A DNA stretch of 64,000 bases from Mesaphorura yosii (GCA_009869945.1 WIXG01000047.1:124001-188000), one strand, 5' to 3'; counted from the stretch's first letter, positions 52,224 to 64,000 are shown. Numbers and translations: made by a program. Notes: generated by a model not told the origin, from the sequence alone.

Positions 52224-55200
52224 ATGGAGACAGCTGTGGCAGAGAAAAATGGTGGAGGATGTGCAAATGCAGCGAAATCCAAACTCGATCATACACAGAA
52301 GGATGCTGTTGACGAAATGAAAGTTTCACAAGATTTACCTAATGCTTGGAAAGTAAATCGAGAATCAACTGGACTTACTCCCTCAAATGCGAATAATATT
52401 CAAAATGCTAAGACTCTACATTCCACGAATGGTATGTCCTACTTTTTTTCTACACTTTTTGCATAATTTAGTAAAATCCGGACAGTCAATCTTGTCCGTC
52501 TTTATATCGTCTAATTATGCTTGTAATTGATCTACAAATCGCTAGGTAAAAAGCAATTTTGATACGCAATAATTCCTAACAGATTAGGTAGGGAAAGCAC
52601 AAAGTAGTTAGACATGAAGCTTTGCCCTTCAAATTTGAAGCAGTCTTACTAAATTGCATCCAAAATTTTCGAAACCCCAAATCGCTATCTAAATATGCGT
52701 TTCATGGCTTCACAAACTCAGTCATTACTTGTCATTACTGCTGCTTAAGCAATGCTTATGATGCAATCGAGTAATGGAGTAAGAGTTTAATTACTGTAAT
52801 TAACATTACAGGAACTGATGGGGGAAATGTCATCCCTACTCAAGGAGATCCCAGCAGCTTTCACGACAAAGATTCTCGTGCTAAACCGCGGCACAAGTAC
52901 AACAAGCCTGCTCCTAAGATTGTGGCACCGATTGTAACTGACAAAGAGGAAGATTGGCCCACGCTTGGACCCGCATTCGAATCCAAAAGTGCAAGTGGTT
53001 TGTTGGGATCAAATGGCACCGGATTACTTAATGGCTTTACGGCAAAGAATCACCGACCCTCGGCTTCGACTACTGATTCTCCGTCGACTAGCAGTAGAAC
53101 AAACAGTATAATCGGGCAAGACGATGCAGAACGAGCTTCAATTGTTAGCGGCGAAGGTGGAGATAATCCTAATTTAGACGTTGACCAAATTGATGGCGAA
53201 CTATCAACCAAACTTCGCGATGAATGTACATTTAAGTCAGAAGATGCCGAACTGCCAAAAGAGACTAATAATAACGAAACTCGCAAACCTGAGAAGGAGA
53301 TTGTCTCAGAAAATAAAAATAAAACAAGAAGTGGCCGAGGTAAGTATACGTTGATACGACATTTACGATTTATAATTCTCTACATGTGCTGATGTCTTCA
53401 AATATCTTGACTCCAACAGAGAAGCTCAAATGGAAGCCTTTGCCCTTGCCAAACATTACGCCAAGTCGTCCAATGAGACCAAGGAGATGGGAAGGTAAGA
53501 ATGCCTACAAGTTAATTGTCGTTATTGTCTTGTCTTATATCCGGTATTCCGGGATAAAACTAAGTTCAGAATTTGTTGTTCCAGAAAAAGATTCTTCACC
53601 TAGAAATGGAACCACTGCTAACGGCCCAACTCGAACTTCACAGAGCACGACTGCTACATTTGCGAATAGTCAAAGCGACATTTCTCAACATGGCACCAAT
53701 GCAACACCTTCAGTACAAAGAGGAAGGGGCCACAATAGAAGTTCTCTAGGCCGTGGCGGCCATCATGACTACCAAGGTCATGATGAGGAGGATGACGGCC
53801 ATTTCGTGGACTACTATGAAGATAAAAGAAGAAGCTACAATTATGGTGGCAGAGCTTATTATGGTGGGCGCCCGCGTGGAGGCGGTGGTGGACGCTGGCA
53901 GCATCCACGTGGGGGTGGCGGTGCTAGTCGAAGTAGTCGCCATGAAGAGGAAGACACTAGCAACGGTACTGCTCGTGGCAGTCAAAGCAATCATGATGGT
54001 GTTGAAACTCAAGGGAGCTACCATGCTGGCAATGGTGGTGGTAACTCAAATAGTTACGCTGGTGCTATAAGTAATACTAATAACCGTACCGGTAGCAGAG
54101 GTGATCACACTTATACGGGCAACAACTCAGGTTACACCGATTATCCACGTCCACGAGGATATGCAGAAGTGGTGGCTGTGAGTTATCCATACGATGGGAC
54201 AGCGACAACAATCGCGACCACCCATTCTCTTATACCAGTCACTGGTTTGACCATCACCACAACAGTTATGGATCCACATGTTCTAACTTCTTGCTCTCCT
54301 TCACCAAATGGTACTCCTCGGCCATATGCTCCACCTCCGCCAATGCCTTATCCGCGACCAAGTCAGTCTCCGGTAATAACGTCGCCTACTGGCGGTGTGG
54401 TTCAAGTGGGCTTACCGACAACCATGGAGCAAGTTGTCGATGAACAACGCCTGCGTACTATGGTCACGAAACAGATGTAAGTAGTCTGGCCTTCTCACTC
54501 GTGCTGCAGGCTAAGCGAGCTCTAATAATGAAGTGTACGGCTTTGGTGCATATAGTAATCTAAATTCATTCTTCTTTCCAGAATGTACTACTTGTCGGAC
54601 GAAAATCTGGAGCAAGACTTTTATCTTCGCCGTCGGATGAATGCTGAAGGGTACATTGATATTGGCATACTTGCTGGTTTTCATCGACTCAAAGGAATGA
54701 CCAGCAACCTAGCACTGATCTTAGAAGTCATCTTGTCATGTCCTGACAAATTTGAAGTGAATCAGGAAATGACTCACGTGCGGCCCAGGTTAAATCCCAC
54801 TATGTGGCCCGTTCCTAGTGAAAATGAGCCGGAGCAGGTACCTGATACAGATCCATCTGATTCTTCGTTGGTTGAGAACACAGTAATAACGGAAATGGAG
54901 CCAGTTGTGTCTTACAATACTGAGTACTCCTCAGTTGGATATTATTCACTTTCATCGGCAAGTGCCATGATCGGCGCTGGTGGTGAAAACCATGGTCACG
55001 TTCACTCAATCTCATCAGCCTCAAGTACGTCATCACTGGCTTGCACTTCTGCTTCATTGTCTCCAGGACTTCTCAGACCATTTAAACTCAATCCAGGTAA
55101 TTGTAAAAAAAGGAAAGAGGCAGCAAAGCAAGGCAAATTATTGCCCCAAAATTCATTAGTTAACTAAAACCGTGAATTTTATAATCTAGATGTTCCGGAG

Positions 55201-55275
55201 TTTGTTCCAAGAGGCACCTATCCGAACCCAAATTCTCCAGAAGCGAACAATCAGCCGACGAATAAACCCGAATGA
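52224..55275 (+). CDS. larp1: La-related protein 1 (LARP1-type), with RGG region, La motif and C-terminal PAM2
   Basis: LARP1 proteins bind mRNA and poly(A)-binding protein and control stability and translation of TOP mRNAs in the cytoplasm. Exons: 52224-52431, 52812-53339, 53420-53494, 53585-54476, 54582-55096, 55190-55275; 767 residues (791 if ATG 52152 is used). The N-terminal half has A-P-K-I-V-A-P, E-D-W-P-T-L-G and long Ser/Thr/Asn-rich stretches, then a Gly/Arg-rich segment (YGGRPRGGGGGRW). The La motif near residues 555-650 contains K-Q-I-M-Y-Y-L-S-D-E-N-L-E-Q-D-F-Y-L-R-R-R-M, as in animal LARP1, and ends near N-P-T-M-W-P-V-P. The last exon junction completes LNPDVPEFVPRG, a canonical PAM2 motif. 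The usual C-terminal DM15 region is not found. Reading through the last intron would replace PAM2 by a basic tail. Confidence 0.9.
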
Positions 55276-58200
55276 ATCTTGTTGGAACAACTGAATGACA
55301 TTAAATGAATTTCAAAACGGAAAGATGTTCTATTTATCTGAAGACTTAAACTGAATTTGATTCGAAATAGATTTAGATTTACGCGAACACATCTAAATCT
55401 CTAGCATGTAAGTAAATTTACGGCTATTTGATTCTCTGTAGGTTTTTAAATTAAGGAAATCATACGCTTCTGACAAGAGTATAAATTTGCGCTATATGAA
55501 ATTAGTTAGCTGACAGCAACTTGAACTTGAGTCATAGAATTGAAATTCGAAACGATATTAGCGGTATATTTTTTAACCGAGAAACATGAGAAACTCCGAA
55601 ACATTGCGAGAGACGCCAATATCGGAAGCCCGTCGTACCTTCAGAAAGGTTTATTTGGTGGTCCAATCATTTCTTGAGTTCTTGTTTGGGTTCAATTAAT
55701 TTACTTTTTCTTGGAAACCCAAGTTTTGGAAGGACGTGCTGTTAGATTGTAACCGTATTTCGTTTGAATTCCACGGGCAATAATTTGGGATTCTGATATT
55801 ACAGGATATAGAGGATTTAATATTCCTATGTAATGTAATTTGTAATACGCAATGGCGGTGCTGTTGTAGCTTTGTAAATAACGTTTCTCGTTTTGGTTTG
55901 TAAGGTTTTGCTCAAATAGCTTTTGTAGTTACAAAAATCAAAGGAATATCTACAAGGAACGCAAGTGTGCTATTACTCCCTTTTACCTAATTATTCCTGA
56001 CGATCACTGTTAATTGCCAACTTTATCGTGTTAGGTGTTGTTGATAGAACTAAACTGAAATCTTAAGAAATTCGCACGTACGTACGTTGTCGAGTCTAAT
56101 TACGTTTCGTGGCAATTATGACTTTAGACTTTGGCGACAACGACAAGTTATATATTTATAAATTTATACGAAATCGCAAAAAATTGACACGATACAATTT
56201 CCTCTTCAAAATGCAATTTCTCAAGAAATGTGATTAATACCAGGAAGCCCACATTGAGACTAAATTGGGTTTTCGCTAGAGTCAAACCTGATGTTCGGAA
56301 GGGAACACACGGTTTCTTAACGTGAGAATGCAATCTTTAAACTAAAATGTTATACGTGCTATAACATGACATAAAGATAGACTTGTACAGTGGTAAATCC
56401 TCATTATTCAAGGTGATTTGTTAAATTATTTGTACTTTCGTTCACTTTATAAACATTTGTTCTTTTAGTTTTAGACAGAAGCTATTCTGAAGTACACGCA
56501 ATGGTAGAATACTTACCGAATACGAATAGAATTTAGTTTAGTTTGCTCTGCGTGTGATTTCAAAGGGCTTTATTACGTTCTTAAATTAGATTCATCGCTA
56601 TCAGAAAGTTCATGACTTTTACTTTTTATGCTGAAAAGCTGAAATCAGTGCTGAACTTTTGTCAAGTGAAATTTGGAAAGAAAACTTACTTTCAATTTGT
56701 TCTTGTTAAAAACATTTAAATATTTACTGTACAGAAACCGTTACTTATTGTTTCTTTTTTCATTAAGCATTGGCTAAAAGTAGTTAGCTTGAGCCTTTTC
56801 TGTTATTTGCCTTCATATCTGTGTACTTTTATCATTGACCACTGACCAGCCTTTGTGAAATGAAGAGTAGAATTCCTGCACAACTTATGCATTACGAATT
56901 TAGTGTTTGCACCGATTTACACGCGATAATTCAATACAATAATATAGCTGCAAGTCGTTTTCCAAAGAAAAGTATTACTAGTGCTCCAGACTCCAGGTGT
57001 CTAATTGTGAACTTTGTTGACATTATTGTATTAATTGTCAGTATAGCCGCTGGAATAATTCAAATTCATAGAATGAAGTGAAGCTGTATTAATATCGTCT
57101 TCCCTGAATCTTTTGTCTTGCAGTCACTCACAGAGCAAACCTAAATTATATATTTATATTTATAAAAGCATTTTGTATTATTGAACTTAATTATAGCTAG
57201 TAGGCTAGTAAGACTAACGGTGGCAATCAAGCTGTGGACTGTGTATAAACTCGTAATTATGAATTTCCTCTTCCACTTCTGATTCATTGTACTTATAACC
57301 ATTGCCTTTGTAGTGTTTCTCCAGAATCTTCTCAGCCCTACATCGTGCAAGTGTTGAAATGAATTCGCCAATTTTTTGTTTAATAGAGAAGAGGTTTGGA
57401 ACTCGTTATATTGTTGTCTTTATTGTATTAATACTGTTTGTGCTGGAATCTGCGAATTTGAAACGAAAATTCATTTCAATTTACAGTTTATATTTGCTTT
57501 TAGTTGTTTGTATCAAACATTTTACTTCAAAATCAGGGTTTAGTCAGGAATTGGAAAGTGCGCACTTGTCTTAACTGAATTGGGAAAAGACTAGGAGGAT
57601 CAGAATTAGCGAATACGAAAAACATGTACCAATTAAGTGAGTGTCGTTTTATACCGCAAATTATATTAATAATTTATGGAAAAGTGTGGCAAATAAAGAT
57701 ATGAAGGCATAAAAATTCGCTCACTTGGTTTTGCCCTTGCAGAAAACTGTAATCTCACTGCAGTACTCTTCATACAACGCTTTCAATGAAATACAGCAGC
57801 ATTTACGCAATACTTTTGGAATGTTGAAGGAATTCTTATCCATCTCCATGTCTGAATTTGAATGCATATTTCCATGCATTCAAAATTGTTGTCCATGTCC
57901 ATGGTAGGAATTAATGCATATGTGGAGTAATTGCGAAAAGATCAAAATCGTGCTGTGCTCATCGAGACTCATTAACTCATGCCTGTGTTTGTTACTTCTT
58001 TATTGAAACCGGTAAGACTTAATTTTATTTTTATTTTACAGTTTGCTGATTTATTCATACCTTATAGCTTGTTTATTGTGACCCTGCCGACTTGCCGTCA
58101 AGTCGGTGACGCTCAAAAAAGCAAGAGCGGAAAACTAGAACCTGCTATGCTTTAGCCTATGTAATCTTATTCAACAACATTCCAGCAATTCACAATACGT

Positions 58201-58515
58201 TTGCCATAGAACATTTAACAAGAATTGTGCCGTCTCGAAAAAAACGAATAGTAAATTAAGGGCTAGCTAAACGATGATTAAAGATGCCGCCTTCAGAATG
58301 TCTTATTCGTCTCGCGGCCCAACCCTCGGTCACCAAGGCTATCATCAGCTTTACTTTTAGACCTGCATTTTCTCATATTCTCAAAAATCCAATCGGCAGC
58401 TGGGCTGTGGACCTAAATCTGGAGAAGCGAGATGTGTATTCTGGAGTTGAAAAAATTTACAAATTTAATTTTCAAAATTTACAATTCATGAAATTCATTT
58501 ATATGGTTACCAGTT
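55276..58515. other. 3' flank of LARP1, AT-rich, no gene called
   Basis: Very AT-rich sequence, part of it probably LARP1 3' UTR. I searched it for a DM15 region on the plus strand and saw none. Small frames at 57359-57574 (+), 57725-57907 (+) and about 57236-57400 (-) look weakly exon-like but are explained well enough by AT-rich composition. Confidence 0.4.
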
Positions 58516-58529
58516 CCATTGCTAACGAA

Positions 58530-58770
58530 CTATTATGGACGTATCTCGATCCTGCTCCTCCTCGATGTTGAACTTAGGTCGCCGACCATCCCCGTCACTA
58601 TAATCCTGACGTTCGTGACCATAATACAGAATGAAACCATAATTTGAATCACCTATCTGAAATGTGGTATACATATTTCCGAATCTGAATCTGAGTCGTC
58701 TCAGAAGTACAGGTCGTCAACGTCTTCAGCATCAGCACTCATTGTTACTATCCACCTGCAGGAGAACTTT
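58530..58770 (-). CDS. Possible small two-exon gene, unrecognised
   Basis: On the minus strand an ATG in good context (AACAATGAG) starts M-S-A-D-A-E-D-V-D-D-L, just after an acceptor-like cctgcag. Downstream, after acceptor catttcag, a phase-0 frame reads I-G-D-S-N-Y-G-F-I-L-Y-Y-G-H-E then D-G-R-R-P-K-F-N-I-E-E-E-Q-D-R to a stop. Its composition (Asp, Gly, Arg, Glu) is unlike the AT-rich background. A donor after A-E-D (gttgac) would join them in frame as a product of about 50 residues, but it is a weak donor, so the structure is doubtful. Confidence 0.22.
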
Positions 58771-59063
58771 GGGACTACTTAATTTGGGACGCGAAGATTG
58801 CTTAACCTTTCACTCAAATCTGGAGCGCGATACCTTCAGCTAGCGAATGACGAGACGGTAACGCGAACATTCCAATTTGTAAAATGCTTCTCGTTACGAA
58901 ATTGTCGCCGCCTGTCTCACGAATGCCGGTGCTTCTTAATGCCCATTGAACTCCTTGCACGTGGAGATACTGTATTTGTTGGCTTCTCGTTCAGCTTCAG
59001 CTTGTTTTATTACACCATAAACATTAATATGATCTTGGTTGAGAGGTTTCTAGCATATTGCAA

Positions 59064-59069
59064 TTTATT
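59064..59069 (-). terminator. Poly(A) signal AATAAA of the first ionotropic receptor
   Basis: Minus-strand AATAAA 51 bases past the stop codon of the receptor gene. Confidence 0.5.
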
Positions 59070-59119
59070 CAGCTACTTATAAGCAGTCACAGGGCATTGA
59101 ATCATGAAAACTAACACTT

Positions 59120-61406
59120 TTAAAGGAATTGTTCTTGTCGCGTTTGTCGAATTTTGTTGACCTGCCTCATTTTCTCCTGATTCATCCTGTAGGCAGCCAC
59201 GTACGATGTGACGTGTTCGCCAATCCAGCCCAGAAAGCTCAGCAAAATCCCACCCATGAAAATGATGTACGTCCCGTACAAACTTTCCTTATTCAATGAC
59301 TTGGGCCCAATGTTCATTTCGGCCATGATAGAGATAATTTTCTCTCGCACGGGCGACTCTTTCAAGTTCTGTAAGTACGAGCTTCCTTTAATCCGACTCT
59401 TTGCCCAGTCGTCGTCCTTCCATTTGTTGTACAAACCAGCTGCCAGACTGTTCAGAATGACCTTGTCAAACGACGGAGTCCAAGGCGAACCTTTCCGAAA
59501 CGCCCACACTATGTTGCATGTGAAATCGGGATCTTTGGACACGACAAGCACTTCCGTGTTTTGATTATGAAAGAGTGTCGCATTCGTCGTGATGGCGAAT
59601 TGTCCATTCAAACGGTAGTCTGAAAATGAGCACTCTGTGAATCAGTACAAATTGTGGGAATAGGAAAACTATGCTTTGACACCGAAATAAGTATTTACCA
59701 AGACAAGCCGACTTATCAGTCAAAAGCGCAGAGTGTATGCAGTCATGCGAGTGGTTCGACAACGTAGATTTCTGTAGGATTCGTTTGTGCATTGGGTCCG
59801 GCGAGTTGGCAGTGAATTGGTATGCTACGCCGTTGTATGTTCGGAAAAATAGCTTGTAGTTGGATTTACTCAGCTCCATGTGTGTTTTGGGAATGTCCTC
59901 GCGCTCCAGGAAGGTCAGGAATGTGACAAGCTTGCTGCGGTAGCCTGTTTCAAGAACGAGACAGAACCCGGTCCAAAGCAGGATCAGCAGCCTGATCAGA
60001 TTTCCCTTCCAGGGCCTGGCAGTGGCTGATTGCTCCATCAAAATTCTATTCAAAACGTCAACCACCTCCGAAAACAAATGGGGCGGTCGTTGTGCTGTTT
60101 TGTCTTCAGATCTGAAGTACAAGACAGTGGCCAAATAGAACACCGGCAGAACAAAAGCTATTGTGATGATGGTCAGAACCCAAATGTGCAGTTCCATGGG
60201 CCAGAAAATTGAGCCCCAAGACGTCTTCAATGATGGTGTTCTGATGAAGAAGTGTCGCGTTATCCAAGTCTGTCCCATCGACGGATCCACGATGAAGTGT
60301 CTATGTATCGTGATCCCAACCGAGAACGCAATGTCAGCCTCACGCTTGAACACTTCACCCACAGCACCGTACCACACGCCGGTATCCTTCCGCTTAAATC
60401 CTGAAGATCCATCGAATCCAGCATACTTGATGTCGAAAGTAAAGTTGTACCGGTGACTCGCCTCCTCAAACATGAAGAATACGATTCCAGCGCCCCATTT
60501 GCGTGAACCATCCGGGTTATTTTCGTAACGAACAAGTGGAGAAATGTAGCAGGACGTGATTTTGTAATGGCGGTCCATTATATGTGTGTTGCACATTTTG
60601 CTAAATAAAGCGACAGGACGGCCACCGCGGGTTTGACACACGTTATGGATTGTTGCAGTCATTGTTCGTGTCAAGTCTATCCCCAAGCCAGGAGATTGTT
60701 TGAAGGTCAGCACGTACTTGTGCCGCATCTCGGCCATTTCCTTCTTCTTCCACATTATTTCCTCCCTTATCTGTTCCAAGCTGCTTTGCTCAACATCCTC
60801 TGCCGTCATTAGTCCAAGAATATAAAAGAAGTAGTCGCGATGCGGCCTTGCCAACTTCATTTCAATGGCTCGACTTGTCAAGTAGAATGTTTCGTGAATG
60901 TCTTTACCACCCAGGATGAAGACTGACATGCAGTTGATACCAAATCGCATTGTGCCTAGCCGGTTTCCATTGACGAGGTCATCCTCCTCAAATTCGTAGT
61001 TGGTGTACGTGAACCTTCGCTTCTTGTCCAGATTCTGAAGTGAAGCCGGAATGCTCGTGTTGAAGTGATCGTAGTAATTCGACGGGTCAGCGTCTTCGTT
61101 TTTTTGTAGCACGATCGGGTAAATACTGTCGATTGGGGTGCGACTTAATGTGTTTGCAATTTCGACATCAGGGAATAATTGAACGCGACTTCGGGCCGGT
61201 GTTGAAAAGACCCATGTTTGACATATAAAGTCTTCAACGGGCAGCGTCTGTCTGGCGTGATTTGTAACGTGAATTGCAATGTCCAAGATTGTTAGTTTTG
61301 AATTTCCGGGCTTTGTTTGAAATTCAAGTTCAGGAGGAGCAACACTTGCATCACTTGGGCAAGGGCACGCCAGAGAGATGAACAGAAATACGACATACTT
61401 TGCCAT
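59120..61406 (-). CDS. Divergent ionotropic receptor (IR)
   Basis: Arthropod IRs are ligand-gated cation channels of chemosensory neurons, derived from ionotropic glutamate receptors. Exons 59699-61406 and 59120-59619 join in phase 1; 735 residues. The ATG at 61406 starts a signal peptide (MAKYVVFLFISLACPCPSDA). A long extracellular part leads to the S1 lobe (GAGIVFFMFEEASHRYNF, GVWYGAVGEVFKREADIAFS), M1 (ELHIWVLTIITIAFVLPVF), the loop and M2 (LIRLLILLWTGFCLVLETGYRSKLV), the S2 lobe, and M3 (GTYIIFMGGILLSFLGWIGEHV), with a short basic tail. The order matches the IR channel domain. The ligand is unknown; it is a divergent IR rather than a co-receptor. It lies head to head with a related gene 1.2 kb away. 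Confidence 0.9.
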
Positions 61407-62631
61407 TGCCAAAAGTTTAAGTCTTGAGGGTGGCGTGAGTCTGGTGTCTGGACCAGACAAGCAACCGAGTCCGAATGCAACTACACTTCTCAGTCAAACG
61501 AGAACACGAGTTCATGAGTCCAGGAGTCCAGGTTTTACAAGTTCACACGGAGCAAGATCCAATTTTAGTCTGTGTCGCATTTATTCGTTCCTTCGAAAAC
61601 GAGACACGGATAATGACACTCAACCTTCGTCCTTATAAATCATTTTGGGCTCGTGCAGAGGTATTGTAGGGTTTTATATCAGTGTCACTCAAATTGGTAT
61701 AAATGTCAACGTGTCCGGCATTTAGAGACTGATGGCATGTCATGTCTTTCTACGACATTGACACCGGCCATGATGTCCAACATGGTTTTAAGAAGCTCTG
61801 AATTCAACAGATATCAGATGGATCTTGGACAGAGTAGGGACTTTTTCTCCTAACATTAAATTTAGTCGGTAAATATGGCCAGGGTGAAGTCCGGCAACGC
61901 ACTGAAAGTGCTGAAATGACTGAAATTCGTGCGAAGTGTTATAGCTTTACGAGAGCCTTGTCTGTCGGGACTTTTCACGGCTCCTACATGTCCAACGGGG
62001 CGACAACTGCGGAAGCCTTCATAAGCATTTAGTTAATGAAAAGTCAGAATTACTACTCTTTTTATGACATATCATGCGACCAAATGCCGAAATGTTTCAT
62101 GCAAAGAAGCTACAGTTTCGTAGTTGATATTATTGTTACAAATTATACAAATTACCCGAACAATCTTTGGTTTGATGACTCGGGAACGCTATAATGCGTA
62201 TTTGGTAAAGTATTTGCAGTTTCTGGAACCCGAAAACGTCGTTTAAACTTTGAAGAGGAAAGGTTCATAACACCTCGGGTCCAAAAGTTCACCTAATTCT
62301 CTGAAACACTTAAGCATATCGAATTTTAATAATGAATGAGAAGTCTGAACAGTCTGAAGCTGAAGTTGGACGTAATTCCTGTCGCCTTCCTCTGTCAAAC
62401 CCTGTCAATTTCGTCTTCTTCGAGTTTGAGCAGGACATGGACACGCACCTCGTGCCATACAAAGGAAAGTTGCACAAATGTTCAAGGTGTTGGTGCCATT
62501 GCGAATGCATATGTTCGACTTTCTTTAATTACTGAAAATTAGTAACAAAATGTTTAGAACTAATTAATTTCAAACCCAGTAGCAATATTGTGACGATTCG
62601 AACCAGAGCTAGAATTTTGTCTTGATTCGAA
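61407..62631. promoter_or_regulatory. Shared divergent promoter region of two ionotropic receptors
   Basis: A 1.2-kb spacer between the start codons of the two receptors. No coding region is supported. Expression control of both genes probably lies here; no specific element is recognised. Confidence 0.4.
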
Positions 62632-64000
62632 ATGACTTCGGCCGCTGGATTGCTGTTGTCTCTGGTCTTGAATACAGCAGCCATCAGTTGTCTCTCTTTG
62701 GAGTCTGCTGCAAAAATTTCCAACCTCATTTTTGAGGCAGATAAAAAATTCTCGGGATTGACAGATTTGAGGTGCCACTCATGGCTTCTTCCACAATCTT
62801 CGAGTTCCTCATACTCACTGTCACCGATCTTCTTTCACACGAATTTCGCGTTACCTGTTGTGCTTTGCGCGCCTGAATCCGAGTCCACCAACAATTACAA
62901 CATCAACAAAAGTAAGACATCCTCAGAAAACGAGATTCTGCACCCACGAATTCTTGGAGTACAAAGATTCACTCGAAATTGTATGTCCGTCTTCTTACAT
63001 TCGGACACTGGGAAAGACGTCATCAACTACTTAACATCTTCGAGGTTAATACAGCCTGATAAAGACTACTTCTTTCTGCTTGGAGCCTCCGGAGTGGCAT
63101 TGAACCGCAAGCTGCAGGAGCCGCACTTTATAGAGCTGCAGTACAAAGCCATGATCATGATTGACAATTTGGAGGAAAGCAATCTTGTGGTTAAAAGTTA
63201 TTGCAAAGAATCTGCTAATGATGGAAAGACACTTTTCAGTTTCGAATGCCCATCAATAATTCACGGTCGGCATTTCAAAGCTTCTTGTACAAGAATTCCG
63301 GCCGTTGTTCGACCGGAGATAATTTCTAAGAATGGAACCGTGATTCAGAAAGGTGGCGGATTTACGTACGAAATGTTCCTTGAAGCCAGTAAAAGGTACA
63401 ATTTCTCGTTCGAAAGTGAGCAGTCATCTTCTGGTGGCACATCAGGAGTCATTCGTAATGGTCAATGGACTGGAACTATCGGAGATGTAGTCTCTGGAAA
63501 GTTTGACGTCGGCCTGGGTCTCGGGATTACAGTTGATCGTAACCTTGCAATTGTTTTTTCTGTACCGCAAGAATGGTATGCTCGATTATTTTACGTGAAA
63601 CAACCCGAATTTCACCACGACTGGTGGGCTGTTCTTTGGCCACTTCAATTAAGTGTTTGGATGGCGAGTGTCGGCGTCTTGCTTGTGACCTTGGCCGCAT
63701 TTTATGCTACAGCTGTGCAATATACGAAGACAAATCCGGAACGAAAAATGTCAAAGCTTGGAATTTTGAGACAAACATTTGGCGGACTCTGCCGAACTTT
63801 CGTGGAGCAACCGGCTTGTTGGACCCGTTGGCCTGGAACGCGGTTCCGAATCTTAATTGTTCTTTGGTCAGTGTTCTGCCTGGTATTGGGAACCGGCTAC
63901 CGATCGAAGCTGGTCTCCTTCTTGACGTTCCTGGATCGGCAAAAGATCCCAACCACTCACCTGGAACTGAGTATTTCAGATTACCACCTGTTCTTCAGAT
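62632..64000 (+). CDS. Divergent ionotropic receptor (IR), 3' end outside window
   Basis: An uninterrupted frame from the ATG at 62632 to the window edge gives 456 residues with no intron. It opens with a signal peptide (MTSAAGLLLSLVLNTAAISC). It shares motifs with the neighbouring receptor in the same order: N-C-M-S-V-F-L, P-D-K-D-Y-F-F-L-L-G, an S1 lobe with Y-E-M-F-L-E-A-S-K-R-Y-N-F and GTIGDVVSGKFDVGLGLGIT, M1 (PLQLSVWMASVGVLLVTLAAF), and M2 with FCLVLGTGYRSKLVSFLTFL. The frame breaks off in S2 (near D-Y-H-L-F-F-R); M3 should follow right of the window. Chemosensory role inferred from family; ligand unknown. Confidence 0.9.
   Translation, partial: MTSAAGLLLSLVLNTAAISCLSLESAAKISNLIFEADKKFSGLTDLRCHSWLLPQSSSSSYSLSPIFFHTNFALPVVLCAPESESTNNYNINKSKTSSENEILHPRILGVQRFTRNCMSVFLHSDTGKDVINYLTSSRLIQPDKDYFFLLGASGVALNRKLQEPHFIELQYKAMIMIDNLEESNLVVKSYCKESANDGKTLFSFECPSIIHGRHFKASCTRIPAVVRPEIISKNGTVIQKGGGFTYEMFLEASKRYNFSFESEQSSSGGTSGVIRNGQWTGTIGDVVSGKFDVGLGLGITVDRNLAIVFSVPQEWYARLFYVKQPEFHHDWWAVLWPLQLSVWMASVGVLLVTLAAFYATAVQYTKTNPERKMSKLGILRQTFGGLCRTFVEQPACWTRWPGTRFRILIVLWSVFCLVLGTGYRSKLVSFLTFLDRQKIPTTHLELSISDYHLFFR

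Noticed and set aside
53654-54070. His-, Thr- and Met-rich frames over the LARP1 Gly-rich region
   Set aside because: Shadows of the coding repeats on either strand.
57236-57400. Minus-strand Lys/Glu-rich frame (A-E-K-I-L-E-K-H-Y-K) considered as a last exon
   Set aside because: AT-rich sequence readily gives such residues, no good acceptor fits the frame, and hydrophobic plus-strand frames overlap it.

Overview
The window looks like nuclear DNA of an arthropod, and a springtail (Collembola) is my best guess. Genes have many short GT-AG introns and metazoan orthologues (Dlg1, AMMECR1, beta-mannosidase, TMEM126, LARP1). Two ionotropic-receptor genes point to arthropods. An intronless berberine-bridge-like FAD oxidase is a kind of gene reported among transferred genes in springtails. 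The species is inference; the gene models below are seen directly, with exon phases checked by hand across every junction given.

Layout. 1-9.8 kb: minus-strand 5' end of discs large 1 (first coding exon plus L27 exon, large introns); the rest lies left of the window. 9.8-15.7 kb: no convincing gene. 15.75-16.80 kb: TMEM126-like mitochondrial protein (+), tail to tail with AMMECR1 (-, 18.16-19.49 kb), which contains a 15-nt microexon and a GC-AG intron. 22.25-23.05 kb: secreted Reeler-domain protein (-). 24.30-28.12 kb: complete 15-exon lysosomal-type beta-mannosidase (-). 29.41-29.71 kb: two orphan exons (-). 31.59-32.06 kb: secreted 12-cysteine peptide that reads as two tandem knottin-like modules (-). 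33.09-34.48 kb: secreted Ser/Asp-rich, Tyr-tailed protein (-). 36.83-38.39 kb: FAD oxidase (+). 39.67-46.49 kb: 16-exon mesothelin/stereocilin-like surface protein with signal peptide, two multibasic sites, a 13-nt microexon and a hydrophobic tail (-). 46.5-52.2 kb: gene-free. 52.22-55.28 kb: LARP1-type La protein (+) that ends in a PAM2 motif and has no visible DM15 region. 59.12-61.41 kb (-) and 62.63 kb to the window edge (+): a head-to-head pair of divergent ionotropic receptors.

Functionally the window mixes housekeeping genes (Dlg1, TMEM126, AMMECR1, LARP1) with a 22-47 kb block in which nearly every gene encodes a protein with a signal peptide, mostly on the minus strand. I see no tRNA, rRNA, CRISPR array, DNA transposon, LINE or retrovirus-like element. 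The observations most worth a second look are the tandem-knottin gene, the 15-nt AMMECR1 microexon, the DM15-less LARP1 with a splice-assembled PAM2, the mesothelin-like gene and the FAD oxidase that lacks its usual histidine.
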